Source: Maritimibacter sp. HL-12
Lineage (GTDB): Bacteria > Pseudomonadota > Alphaproteobacteria > Rhodobacterales > Rhodobacteraceae
Assembly (NCBI RefSeq): GCF_900177545.1
Contig: NZ_FXBQ01000001.1
Coordinates: forward strand, 1,444,122-1,508,121
DNA: 64,000 nucleotides
Reading direction: 5' to 3'
The notes beneath the pieces are model-generated. The model saw only the letters and a list, made by a program, of their open reading frames with translations. It was not told the DNA's origin and made no database searches. Below, piece by piece: positions 24,802 to 32,900 of this stretch. The position numbers and the translations under genes are program-made. Each line of letters opens with the position of its first letter. The first letter of the stretch is position 1.

Positions 24802-26079
24802 TTACTCGGCGCTGATCTGTGCTTCCGCAGCCTTGCGGGCAAACCACTTCTCGGCCTCTTCGTCGAAGTCGTCGGTCCGGACGTAAGACGAGGTGCGCGG
24901 GTGGTTGACCATGTTCGGGTCGGGATCGACGCCGACGGCCTCGATGAACGCGGGAAGACCGATCCGGTCGATCGTTTCACCGATACGCTCGTGCTCCAGC
25001 GCGTTCTCGGCAAAGAACTCGATCACGGTTTCGCCGAACTCTTCGAGCTTCTCGAAGTCTTCGTCCGATTCGAGCTTCATGAACGGAACGATCATGGTTC
25101 CCATCAGGTCGCCGACCTTCAGCGAACGCTTGCCGCCGATCAGGATCGAAACGCCCTTGTCGTCACCCGGGCTGAGCGCCTTGGTCATGACGTTGATGCA
25201 ATGCATGCAGCGCACGCAGGACTGGTTGTCGATTTCCAGCGTGTCATCGTCGTTGAGCGAGATCGCGCGGGTCGGGCACATCGAAACGACGGTGTCGATC
25301 GTGTACTTGCGGCCAACTTCGGCGACGTGTTCCTTGACCTTCTCCTGGTCGATCTTGATGTCGTCGCGCCATGTGCCGATCACCGCGAAATCGGCGCGGT
25401 GGATGGCGTTCACGCAGTCGTTGCCGCAGCCCGAGAACTTGAACTTGAACTTGTAGGGCAGCGACGGGCGGTGCATCTCGTCGAGGAAGGCGTTGATCAT
25501 CGTGCGGTGAGCCCGCACCTCGTCGTAGCACGATTGTTCGCAACGGGCGTGACCCACGCAGCTCATCGCGGTCCGCAGGGCCGGGCCGGCGCCGCCGAGG
25601 TCGAATCCGATCTCGTTGAGCGCGTCGAAAGCCTTCTGGGTGCCCTCGGTGGTGGTGCCCTGGAACATGATGTCGCCGGACTGGCCGTGGAACGCAATCA
25701 GGCCCGAGCCATGCTCTTCCCAGATGTCACACATCTGGCGGAGCAGATCGGTGCTGTAGTGGAAGCCCGCAGGGGGCATCACGCGCAGGGTGTGAAACTC
25801 TTTGGAGGCCGGGAACTTGTCCGCAACCTCCGAGAAACGGGGGATAATTCCGCCACCGTAACCCAGAACCGAAACCGTGCCGCCCTTCCAGAAGCCGAGG
25901 CGTTCTTCATAAGAGTGCTCGAGCTGGCCAAGGAGGTCGTTCATCATCGGCGCATACTTTGCGTCCTGATTGTCGCGCAGGCGCTTCAGGCCGGTCACGA
26001 AGCTCGGCCACTTGCCACCTTCGAGTTCGTCGAGCATCGGGGTATTATGTTGCCCCTTGTCGGTCGATTCGTCTTTCAT
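24802..26079 (-). CDS. dsrA: DsrA, alpha subunit of reverse dissimilatory sulfite reductase
   Basis: 425 residues. Cluster/sirohaem ligands are C174 and C180 (SCVGHARC) and C218 and C222 (SGCGNDC), as in DsrA and assimilatory sulfite reductases. A ferredoxin domain follows (CPTRAISL near 265, CVRCMHCINVM near 283). First gene of the operon, with GGGAGGATCAG before the ATG. The complete dsrABEFHCMKLJOPN set marks an oxidative enzyme. Confidence 0.97.
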   Translation of the reverse strand: MKDESTDKGQHNTPMLDELEGGKWPSFVTGLKRLRDNQDAKYAPMMNDLLGQLEHSYEERLGFWKGGTVSVLGYGGGIIPRFSEVADKFPASKEFHTLRVMPPAGFHYSTDLLRQMCDIWEEHGSGLIAFHGQSGDIMFQGTTTEGTQKAFDALNEIGFDLGGAGPALRTAMSCVGHARCEQSCYDEVRAHRTMINAFLDEMHRPSLPYKFKFKFSGCGNDCVNAIHRADFAVIGTWRDDIKIDQEKVKEHVAEVGRKYTIDTVVSMCPTRAISLNDDDTLEIDNQSCVRCMHCINVMTKALSPGDDKGVSILIGGKRSLKVGDLMGTMIVPFMKLESDEDFEKLEEFGETVIEFFAENALEHERIGETIDRIGLPAFIEAVGVDPDPNMVNHPRTSSYVRTDDFDEEAEKWFARKAAEAQISAE

Positions 26080-26218
26080 CTGATCCTCCCTAGCGAGTGT
26101 TCGCGCTTCATTGTCCTAAGGCCTCGGTGCCAGCCGGACACGAAACCCATGCGTGGTATCCTCCCGAACGCATATCATTTCGACGCCCTCTGACGAACAT
26201 CATTGCCATTAATCTACA

Positions 26219-26236
26219 CATCCGGATAATCGAATG
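26219..26236. promoter_or_regulatory. Candidate ArsR-family operator in the dsrA/dioxygenase divergent region
   Basis: CATCCGGATAATCGAATG, 14 of 18 bases identical with the element before soeA (11613-11630), including GGATA and GAATG. It lies 140 bases before dsrA and ~90-175 before the divergent dioxygenase gene. The rest of this 247-base spacer (26080-26326) is AT-rich compared with its surroundings and shows no gene. Confidence 0.5.
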
Positions 26237-26410
26237 TAAAAGGAAAAAGTTGCTGCAAGTGCGAAAGAAACAAAAGGATATTACCGACTAAAAGGCTCGG
26301 GATAGCCAGCAAGGGGAGGAACCGCTATCAACACGCATGAACACAAAAGGTTTTTCTGGCAGAAACCAAAGACCGATGATTTTTATCGGAAATGGCGCGA
26401 TGCGCGGTTG

Positions 26411-27235
26411 ATGGCCGCTGAAGAAATGAAATCCGCGGGTTTTGTCGAGATCGCCGACCTCGCGAATCCAACAGAGGCCGAGAAATCCGAGCTGATCCGG
26501 CGCTGCAAGGCGGCGAATCTTGCACTTTACCATGTCGCTGATTCTGAAAATCACCGGGCCGGGCTGCGCGCTTTCGCCGAGGCATTCGGACTGCGCATCG
26601 CGGAGAAGCACCGGTCGGCCGGCGGTGATGGAATTGTCGCGCTACGCGAGAGCGATGCGCCTTCGCAGAAGGGCTACATCCCCTACACCAAGCGCAAGAT
26701 GAACTGGCACACCGATGGCTATTACAACGCGCCTGACGACCGCATCAGTGCCATGGTGCTTCACACCGCCCAGCCGGCAAATGACGGCGGTTCGAATCAG
26801 CTGCTCGATCACACCATCGCCTACATCCGGCTGATGGATGAAAACCCGGACTACGTCACCGCGCTGATGCATCCGCAGGCCATGACCATCCCGGAAAACC
26901 GGGAGGACGACGGCTCCCTGCGTCCGGCATCGGTCGGCCCGGTGTTCTTCCCCGATGCCGACACCGGCGAGATGCAGATGCGCTATACCGCCCGCACCCG
27001 CAGCATCGAATGGCGCGACGATACCCTGACCCGCGAGGCCGTGGCTTTCCTGCAATCCACCCTTGAAAAGCCCGATCCCATGACGATCTCAATCAGGTTC
27101 GGGGAGGGACAGGGTGTGCTCTGCAACAACGTGCTGCACGACCGGACCGGGTTCGACCCGCAGGCGCGCGACTTCAGCCCGCGCGTTGTTTACCGTGTGC
27201 GATTCCACAACCGCGTGAAAGGAACCCCAGAATGA
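26411..27235 (+). CDS. TauD/TfdA-like Fe(II)/2-oxoglutarate dioxygenase
   Basis: 274 residues from the ATG at 26411. Iron ligands are visible as WHTDGYY near residue 98 (His-x-Asp) and NNVLHD near 240 (distal His), with an Arg in RVVYRVRF for 2-oxoglutarate. The frame stays open upstream to 26306 with protein-like sequence (HKRFFWQKPKTDDFYRKWRD), and a strong GGGGAGGA lies 6 bases before an in-frame ATC at 26327. The true start may therefore be AUC, giving 302 residues; no ATG, GTG or TTG lies in that stretch before 26408. Substrate unknown; TauD relatives release sulfite from sulfonates. It is coupled to two small genes and cysG. Confidence 0.8.
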   Translation: MAAEEMKSAGFVEIADLANPTEAEKSELIRRCKAANLALYHVADSENHRAGLRAFAEAFGLRIAEKHRSAGGDGIVALRESDAPSQKGYIPYTKRKMNWHTDGYYNAPDDRISAMVLHTAQPANDGGSNQLLDHTIAYIRLMDENPDYVTALMHPQAMTIPENREDDGSLRPASVGPVFFPDADTGEMQMRYTARTRSIEWRDDTLTREAVAFLQSTLEKPDPMTISIRFGEGQGVLCNNVLHDRTGFDPQARDFSPRVVYRVRFHNRVKGTPE

Positions 27236-27444
27236 CCGAAACCAACCACGCCCGGCTCAGTGACCTGATCATCGGCCACCCGGAAGTGACGAGCTTTGCC
27301 GAGCTTGAAAAACTCGTGGCCCATGCCGGCGAAAGCGGGGTCATGCATCTCGAGTTCGACCTGAAACCGGACTTCCGCGATACGCCCAAGAAGTGGGAAT
27401 GGCTGCTGGAAGCCGCCTTTACCCGGGGGCTGCGTTATGAGTGA
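27232..27444 (+). CDS. Small conserved-looking protein of unknown function
   Basis: 70 residues, acidic, with the sequence LSDLIIGHPEVTSFAELEKLVAHAGESG and a C-terminal PKKWEWLLEAAFTRGLRYE. No cysteine and no signal peptide. I do not recognise the family. Its ATG overlaps the dioxygenase stop (ATGA) and its end overlaps the next gene by 8 bases, so it is made as part of a tightly coupled set ending with cysG. A role in sirohaem or sulfur metabolism is inference from position only. Confidence 0.7.
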   Translation: MTETNHARLSDLIIGHPEVTSFAELEKLVAHAGESGVMHLEFDLKPDFRDTPKKWEWLLEAAFTRGLRYE

Positions 27445-27643
27445 CGAGTTCCGCGAGATCGCAAATTACGAACTGCCCTACAGCCGCAAGGCCGAGTTGC
27501 GCGAAGTGACCTTCGACGGCGGTATGAAAATGCTGCGTCTGATCCTGCGCGAAGGGCGGCGGATCACGCAGGTGGACCTTGACCAGGACAGCGCCATGGC
27601 GCTTTCCGACGCGATGGGCGATTGGGCGAGGCAACAAGGCTGA
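27437..27643 (+). CDS. Small protein of unknown function upstream of cysG
   Basis: 68 residues: MSDEFREIANYELPYSRKAE, then a beta-rich middle (REVTFDGGMKMLRLILREGRRITQVDLD) and a helical end. No cysteine, signal or membrane segment; likely a soluble cytoplasmic protein. Not recognised. Its stop overlaps the cysG start by one base (tgATGg). It forms a four-gene coupled operon with the dioxygenase, the previous small gene and cysG. Confidence 0.7.
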   Translation: MSDEFREIANYELPYSRKAELREVTFDGGMKMLRLILREGRRITQVDLDQDSAMALSDAMGDWARQQG

Positions 27644-29076
27644 TGGACTATCTACCGATCTTTCTCGATGTGCGCGGCAAGAAGGTTATCGTCGATGGTG
27701 GCACCACCGTGGCCGCGCGGCGGGTTGAGCGTGCGCTGTCGGCCGGTGCCGTGGTGCATTGCTTCGATCCCGATCCGGGCGAAGAGGTGCAAACCTTTCT
27801 CGGGCATGAAAACCTCGTTCACCATGCCCGCGTGCCGGTGGAGGAAGACTTCGAGGGCTGCCTCGTTGCATGGGGCGCATCCGAGGAACATGACCGCGAC
27901 ACCCTACTCTTCGCCGCCGCGAAAAAGCACGGCGCGCTCGCGAACGTGGCCGACGAAAAGGATTATTGCGATTTCATAACCCCCTCCGTCGTCGAGCGCG
28001 ATCCTTTGACCATCGCCATCACCACCGGCGGGGCCGCGCCCGTTGTTGCCCGCATCCTGCGCGCCCGTGTCGAGGCGATGCTGCCCGCGTCCTATGGCAG
28101 GCTGGCCGATTTTCTGTCCAGTTACCGCGAACGGATCGCCGATCGGATCAAGGGCGGCACGGCACGGCGGCGGTTCTGGGAAAACATGATCGAGGGGCCG
28201 GTGGGCGACGCATTCCTCGCCGGGGACGAAGCGCTCGCCGACGAGTTGATCCGGACCGATCTGTCCGGAGACGGTGCCGAGAAACTTCACCGCGGCGAGG
28301 TCTGGCTCGTCGGGGCCGGTCCGGGCGATCCCGACCTCCTCACTTTCAAGGCGTTGCGCATGATGCAGCACGCCGACGTGGTGCTCTACGACCGGTTGAT
28401 CGGCGACGGTATTCTCGATCTCGTCCGGCGCGACGCCGAGCGGATCAACGTCGGCAAACAGGCCGGCAACCACGTGCTGACCCAGGAGGAAACCACTGCG
28501 CTGATCGTAAAGCTCGCCAAAGAAGGCAAGCGCGTGTTGCGGCTGAAGGGGGGCGATCCCTTCATCTTCGGGCGTGGAGGCGAAGAGCTTGAAGATGTGG
28601 CCGCGCACGGCATCCCGGTCATCGTCGTGCCCGGCATCACCGCCGCGGCGGGTTGCGGTGCCTCGGCCGGCATTCCCCTCACCCATCGCGCCCATGCGCA
28701 GGCGGTTGCCTTCGTCACCGCCCACGGCAAGGACGGGTTGCTGCCGCACGACTGGACGCGCCTTGCGCGCCACGATCAAACCGTTGTGGTCTACATGGGC
28801 CTGCGTTTCGTGGCCGACATCGCGGCGGCGGCGATGGGTCAGGGGGTTGACGCAAGCATGCCGATCGCGGTGATCGACAACGGCACGCGCACGACCCAGA
28901 AAGTGGTGGTCGGAACGCTCGCCGATATCGGCAAAAGGGTCGCGGAAGCGCATCTCAAGGGCCCCGCGCTGATCGTGATCGGTTCGGTGGTAACGATGCG
29001 CGATGAACTCGGGATCGACGTCGCCGCCCGTGACGACAGCCATCGTATGGAACTCACCGCCCGAAGTGGCCTGTAG
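27643..29076 (+). CDS. cysG: Trifunctional sirohaem synthase CysG
   Basis: 477 residues from the ATG at 27643. The N-terminal ~150 form the NAD-dependent precorrin-2 dehydrogenase/ferrochelatase domain; its glycine motif reads VDGGTTVAARR where GGG is usual. A middle dimerisation region (FWENMIEGPVGDAFLAGDEALADELI) leads to the uroporphyrinogen-III methyltransferase domain with VGAGPGDPDLLTFKALR near 219 and LRLKGGDPFIFGRGGEE near 303. It makes sirohaem, the cofactor of DsrAB. Its place across from dsrA, and the DsrN amidase gene at the other end of the dsr operon, fit a dedicated cofactor supply. Confidence 0.95.
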   Translation: MDYLPIFLDVRGKKVIVDGGTTVAARRVERALSAGAVVHCFDPDPGEEVQTFLGHENLVHHARVPVEEDFEGCLVAWGASEEHDRDTLLFAAAKKHGALANVADEKDYCDFITPSVVERDPLTIAITTGGAAPVVARILRARVEAMLPASYGRLADFLSSYRERIADRIKGGTARRRFWENMIEGPVGDAFLAGDEALADELIRTDLSGDGAEKLHRGEVWLVGAGPGDPDLLTFKALRMMQHADVVLYDRLIGDGILDLVRRDAERINVGKQAGNHVLTQEETTALIVKLAKEGKRVLRLKGGDPFIFGRGGEELEDVAAHGIPVIVVPGITAAAGCGASAGIPLTHRAHAQAVAFVTAHGKDGLLPHDWTRLARHDQTVVVYMGLRFVADIAAAAMGQGVDASMPIAVIDNGTRTTQKVVVGTLADIGKRVAEAHLKGPALIVIGSVVTMRDELGIDVAARDDSHRMELTARSGL

Positions 29077-29093
29077 GCCCCGACGCTGAAAAC

Positions 29094-29129
29094 GGAAAGC
29101 GGCGCGGTCTCCCGCGCCGCTTCCTTTTT
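29094..29129 (+). terminator. Rho-independent terminator after cysG
   Basis: GCGGCGCGG / CCGCGCCGC stem extended by A-T and G-C pairs with one bulge, TCTC loop, followed by TTTTT. It lies 18 bases after the cysG stop and also separates cysG from the convergent TRAP operon. Confidence 0.9.
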
Positions 29130-29138
29130 GATACCCGC

Positions 29139-31787
29139 TCAGAAGTTGAGCGAAACGTCGCGGTGCTCCGAGGTGCAGCTTGCCAGGGCAAGAGCCTGTT
29201 CCCGCGTCAAACGCTCCTGAACCCGAATGCCGAGCGTGCCCCGGGTTGCATCCAGATAGGCCTCGATGCCGGGAATCAGAGCCGCCGCATCACCGCGCCA
29301 CTGAAGCTGAGCCTGGTATTCCTCCAGCGCCTCACCGTAGCCTTCGAGCGCATCTTCGCGCTGGCCACGGTCGAGGTCGCGGCGGGCACCGGAAAGTGCC
29401 GAGCGCACATCGCGCGTGCCTTCGACCTCGCCGACCCGATCCTCCAGCGCCTCGATGGTCGTGATCGCCTCTTCGCCTTCGCCGGTCTCGAATACGCTGC
29501 GAATGTCGTTGAGCGGGCCCTCAAGGGCGGCATAGGCCTCGTTGGCCTTGAGCACCGCGAGCACTTCCGCAGGGGCTTGGAAGGAACTGTCCGCCGCTCG
29601 CCGATACGAAAGGCGCGCCAAGTCTTCGGCCTTTGTCAGCGCGGCGAACGCGTCGTGCACCTCCGTCCAATCCGACGGTATCCGCGACCGCATGGCTTCG
29701 ATCTCGGCCTCCAGTGCCGCGATGTCCGCCTCGAGATTTGCGCGGCGATCGGGGTTTGCTTCGCCGCGCATCCGGCTGAGCGTTGTCTTCAGCTCATCGG
29801 CCTCTTCCCGCAACTTGCGAATGTCTCTTTCGATTTTCCGCACCACGTGGAGCTTGGGCCGATAGTCGACGGCGGCCTCCTCGACTGCCGCCACGGCATC
29901 CGTGATCCTCGCGTGCTCGGCAAGCGCCTCTTCGGCCGACTCGAACGCGCCCGACAGATCCCGCTCAAGGTCTCGGGGCAAAGTCGACAGATCAAGCATC
30001 TTCGCTGCCGAAACGGCATCCTGCACGCGGCTGCTCTCGGCCAGTTTCTGGCCAACGTAGTCTTCAAGACACAGTTGGAGCTTGGGGTTTCGCGGAGGTG
30101 GACCGGTTTCCGAAAGCAGGCTCGTCCGGTTCGGCAGGTAGTTCACCATCGGAGGATTCGCCCCGACGATGATCAGGGCCACGATCTGGAGCGCGATGAA
30201 CGGGATCACGCCTTTGTAGATCTGGACGGTCCGCACGACGGCGGGTGCCACGCCGCGCAGGTAGAACAGCGCGAAACCGAACGGCGGCGTGAGAAAACTG
30301 GTCTGGAGGTTCAGGCCAATCATCACCCCAAGCCAGACGGCGGTGATATTGGCACCCGGATCGGCGAGCAGGATCGGTGCCACGATCGGCACCACGACCA
30401 CGGCGATCTCGATGAAATCGAGGAAAAAGCCGAGCAGGAAGATCACCAGCATCACGATGAGGAACTGGGTCCAGAACCCGCCGGGCAACCCGGTGAGAAA
30501 CTCACGCACAAGGTCTTCGCCGCCAAACGCCCGGAACGCCGCCGTCAGCATCGCCGCTCCGAGCAGGATGATGAAAACGAGCGACGTGGTCTTGGCGGTT
30601 TCAAGCATCACCTGTTGCAACGTGTTCTGGAGCCGCATGGCGCGAACGCCCGACCAGATCAGCGATGCGAGAAGGAGCAGCGTGCCAACCACGCCAAGCG
30701 CGATGCCGATACGGTCGGAGGCGGTGCTCATTGCCTTCACGTTCATCGGGTAATAGGCAAGCGCGAAGCCGATAATCACGAGGCCAACCAGGCCGACGAG
30801 CACAGGGACAAACAGGCGCCGCGACCCCTTTTCCGGCAATCGGTAGCCCGCCATCAGCAGCGCCCCCGCCGCACCGATCGCCCCCGCCTGGTTCACCGTG
30901 GCGATCCCGGTGAGGATCGAGCCGAGGACCACGAAGATCAGCGCGAGCGGCGGCACCAGCGTAAGCAACGCATCCACCCAGAACCGCAGGTTGATCGCAC
31001 CCTCATAGCGCACGGCCGGGGCCGATTTCGGCCTCAGGATGGCGAATACGAGGATGTAGAGCATGTAAAGCCCGACGAGCACGAGCCCCGGGATGAAGGC
31101 ACCAAGAAACATCTCCCCGGCGCTGGTGCCCGAGACGTCGAAGGTCGACGGCATCGAAAGTTCGCCAGTCGCCTCCTTGTGCAGGGCCTTGCGCATGCTC
31201 GATGCCTGGTCGGCAGCGCTGGCAAGCTGGTCGGCAAGGATGATCAGCACGATCGAGGGCGGGATGATCTGCCCCAGCGTGCCGGACGCGGCAATCGTGC
31301 CGGTGGCGAGGGGCGTGGAATAGTTGTTGCGAAGCATCGCGGGGAGCGAGATCAGGCCCATCGCCACAACCGTCGCCCCGACGATGCCGGTGGTTGCAGC
31401 AAGCAACGCGCCAACGAAAACCACGGAAATCCCGAGGCCCCCGGGCACCGGGCCGAACAGCCGCGCCATGGTCACCAGCAGGTCTTCGGCAATCTTGGAC
31501 CGCTGCAGCATGATCCCCATGAAAATGAACAGGGGAATGGCGATCAGCGTGTCTCGTTCAACCTCCCAGTATATCCCTCGAAGGTTCGTTACCCCCGCAG
31601 AGAGCCATTGCTGCGGCCCACCCGTGTGGAAATAGGCGTCGGTGCTTCCCGCGAAGATCCAGCCAGCGCCGGCCGCAAGGCCGATGCTGATGATCGCCGC
31701 GCCCGGCAGCGCGAAGGCGACCGGATAACCGGAACCGAGGGCGCCGGCCATGATCAGAACGAGGAGAAGAAGGAAAAGTAGCTCCAT
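29139..31787 (-). CDS. TRAP transporter large permease (DctM) fused to a long coiled-coil tail
   Basis: 882 residues, about twice the usual DctM. Residues 1-575 are the membrane part, with DctM hallmarks such as ATTGIVGATVVAMGLISLPAMLRNNY and GTIAASGTLGQIIPPSIVLIIL and additional helices (12-14 or more in all). From ~600 the chain is hydrophilic and alpha-helical, rich in Glu, Arg and Ala (IERDIRKLREEADELKTTLSRMRGE, LEADIAALEAEIEAMRSRI), so it is probably a cytoplasmic coiled coil. Imports an organic anion with sodium or proton, with the DctQ and DctP genes upstream. The tail has no domain I recognise. Confidence 0.85.
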   Translation of the reverse strand: MELLFLLLLVLIMAGALGSGYPVAFALPGAAIISIGLAAGAGWIFAGSTDAYFHTGGPQQWLSAGVTNLRGIYWEVERDTLIAIPLFIFMGIMLQRSKIAEDLLVTMARLFGPVPGGLGISVVFVGALLAATTGIVGATVVAMGLISLPAMLRNNYSTPLATGTIAASGTLGQIIPPSIVLIILADQLASAADQASSMRKALHKEATGELSMPSTFDVSGTSAGEMFLGAFIPGLVLVGLYMLYILVFAILRPKSAPAVRYEGAINLRFWVDALLTLVPPLALIFVVLGSILTGIATVNQAGAIGAAGALLMAGYRLPEKGSRRLFVPVLVGLVGLVIIGFALAYYPMNVKAMSTASDRIGIALGVVGTLLLLASLIWSGVRAMRLQNTLQQVMLETAKTTSLVFIILLGAAMLTAAFRAFGGEDLVREFLTGLPGGFWTQFLIVMLVIFLLGFFLDFIEIAVVVVPIVAPILLADPGANITAVWLGVMIGLNLQTSFLTPPFGFALFYLRGVAPAVVRTVQIYKGVIPFIALQIVALIIVGANPPMVNYLPNRTSLLSETGPPPRNPKLQLCLEDYVGQKLAESSRVQDAVSAAKMLDLSTLPRDLERDLSGAFESAEEALAEHARITDAVAAVEEAAVDYRPKLHVVRKIERDIRKLREEADELKTTLSRMRGEANPDRRANLEADIAALEAEIEAMRSRIPSDWTEVHDAFAALTKAEDLARLSYRRAADSSFQAPAEVLAVLKANEAYAALEGPLNDIRSVFETGEGEEAITTIEALEDRVGEVEGTRDVRSALSGARRDLDRGQREDALEGYGEALEEYQAQLQWRGDAAALIPGIEAYLDATRGTLGIRVQERLTREQALALASCTSEHRDVSLNF

Positions 31788-31801
31788 AAGGGGTCACCTC
31801 G

Positions 31802-32794
31802 TCAATGGGCTGAAGCGGCCGTCGGCTCACGATGGCCGGGCTCGTTGCGTTTGTCGGCGACGGCGTCGAACAGGTAGCTGACGAACTGGATCAGCATGGT
31901 GATCCCGAACAGGCCGATGAAGGCAGCCATCTGGTATTTCACGAACATCCCGAATGGCCCCGCCTGGCTGATCTCGAAGTTGGCCACCGGCGCATTGACA
32001 ACGGATTGCTTGCCGTTGAACGCGATGATCACGATCACCCAGGCCGTGCTCAGGCCGAGAAGGATTGTGCCAACCGCGTTGACGGTGCCTCGGGCTGTCC
32101 GCCCAAGCCCGGAATAGATTACGTCGACGCGGACGTGGCCTTCGTCGAACAGGGTATAGGCCGAGGCAAAAAGAAAGAGCGCGGCATACCAGTAACGGAC
32201 GAGGTCGCCCATCAGGGCCTGCTCATAGGAAAACACGAAGCGCGACAGCACGATCAGAAGCTCGGCGACCACGATCAACAATGCCAGCCAGACGAAGCCG
32301 AGGGTGCGTGTGAAAAGCGCCAAGACGAAACCCGCAACGATCAGCGGCACGTGAACCCAGGGGCCGACCCATGCCCCGCGCATTACAAGCCCCGCCACCG
32401 CCTCGCCAAACAGCGGCTCGACGAGTTGTTCCGATCTCAGGAGAGCGATCGAGGCATCCACGACACCCACGAGAAAGACCGACCAGAACAATGCCCGGAT
32501 CAGGTAGACGTTGAAGGAGTGAACGAGATGGGCATCCCAGCGCAGCGAACGCGAAAGGTCTGTGAGCACCAGGCCAACAGCCGCGACGATCGCAACCATG
32601 TATAGCGCGGCATGCACCCAGGCTCCCGCTGCCGCGTCAGTGCCAAAGCCGCGCAGGCCCGGGTAGTCGAACCAGACAACGAGCACGTTGTTGACAAGAA
32701 ACGCCACAAGGATGGTCAGCATCGACCACCCGAATATCCGCACGACCGGCGCAGGCCGACCGTGACGAGGAATCTCGATTTGGGCGCTGGCCAT
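31802..32794 (-). CDS. TRAP transporter small permease (DctQ), enlarged
   Basis: 330 residues with about eight hydrophobic segments, twice the normal four-helix DctQ. The second half (YWYAALFLFASAYTLFDEGHVRVDVIYSGL) carries the DctQ signature; the first half is extra membrane sequence. It sits between dctP and dctM on the same strand. Such enlarged Q and M subunits occur with TakP-like binding proteins. Confidence 0.82.
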   Translation of the reverse strand: MASAQIEIPRHGRPAPVVRIFGWSMLTILVAFLVNNVLVVWFDYPGLRGFGTDAAAGAWVHAALYMVAIVAAVGLVLTDLSRSLRWDAHLVHSFNVYLIRALFWSVFLVGVVDASIALLRSEQLVEPLFGEAVAGLVMRGAWVGPWVHVPLIVAGFVLALFTRTLGFVWLALLIVVAELLIVLSRFVFSYEQALMGDLVRYWYAALFLFASAYTLFDEGHVRVDVIYSGLGRTARGTVNAVGTILLGLSTAWVIVIIAFNGKQSVVNAPVANFEISQAGPFGMFVKYQMAAFIGLFGITMLIQFVSYLFDAVADKRNEPGHREPTAASAH

Positions 32795-32850
32795 TGATCG
32801 TCTCTCCCCTGAATTGCCTTGGATGCGGGACTGCCCCGCGCTCGGGAAAA

Positions 32851-32872
32851 GGACGGGGCCGAAGCCCCGTCC
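32851..32872 (-). promoter_or_regulatory. Attenuator-like hairpin between dctP and dctQ genes
   Basis: GGACGGGGC / GCCCCGTCC with a CGAA tetraloop, followed by TTTT on the minus strand, inside the 106-base gap after the binding-protein gene. It should stop part of the transcripts or protect the dctP message, giving more binding protein than permease. Confidence 0.65.
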
Positions 32873-32900
32873 CTATACTTTGCGTTTCGGAGTCAGAGCC

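Noticed and set aside
23656-26193. 845-codon frame on the plus strand
   Set aside because: Antisense to dsrB and dsrA; composition of a shadow frame.
26337-26411. 24-codon ORF (MNTKGFSGRNQRPM...) ending on the dioxygenase ATG
   Set aside because: It could be a coupled leader, but the in-frame sequence of the dioxygenase over the same bases is more protein-like, and the ribosome site is spaced for ATC 26327, not for ATG 26337 (17 bases away).
29163-31781. 872-codon open frame on the plus strand
   Set aside because: Antisense to the TRAP permease; low-complexity Arg/His/Glu composition and no recognisable domain or start site.
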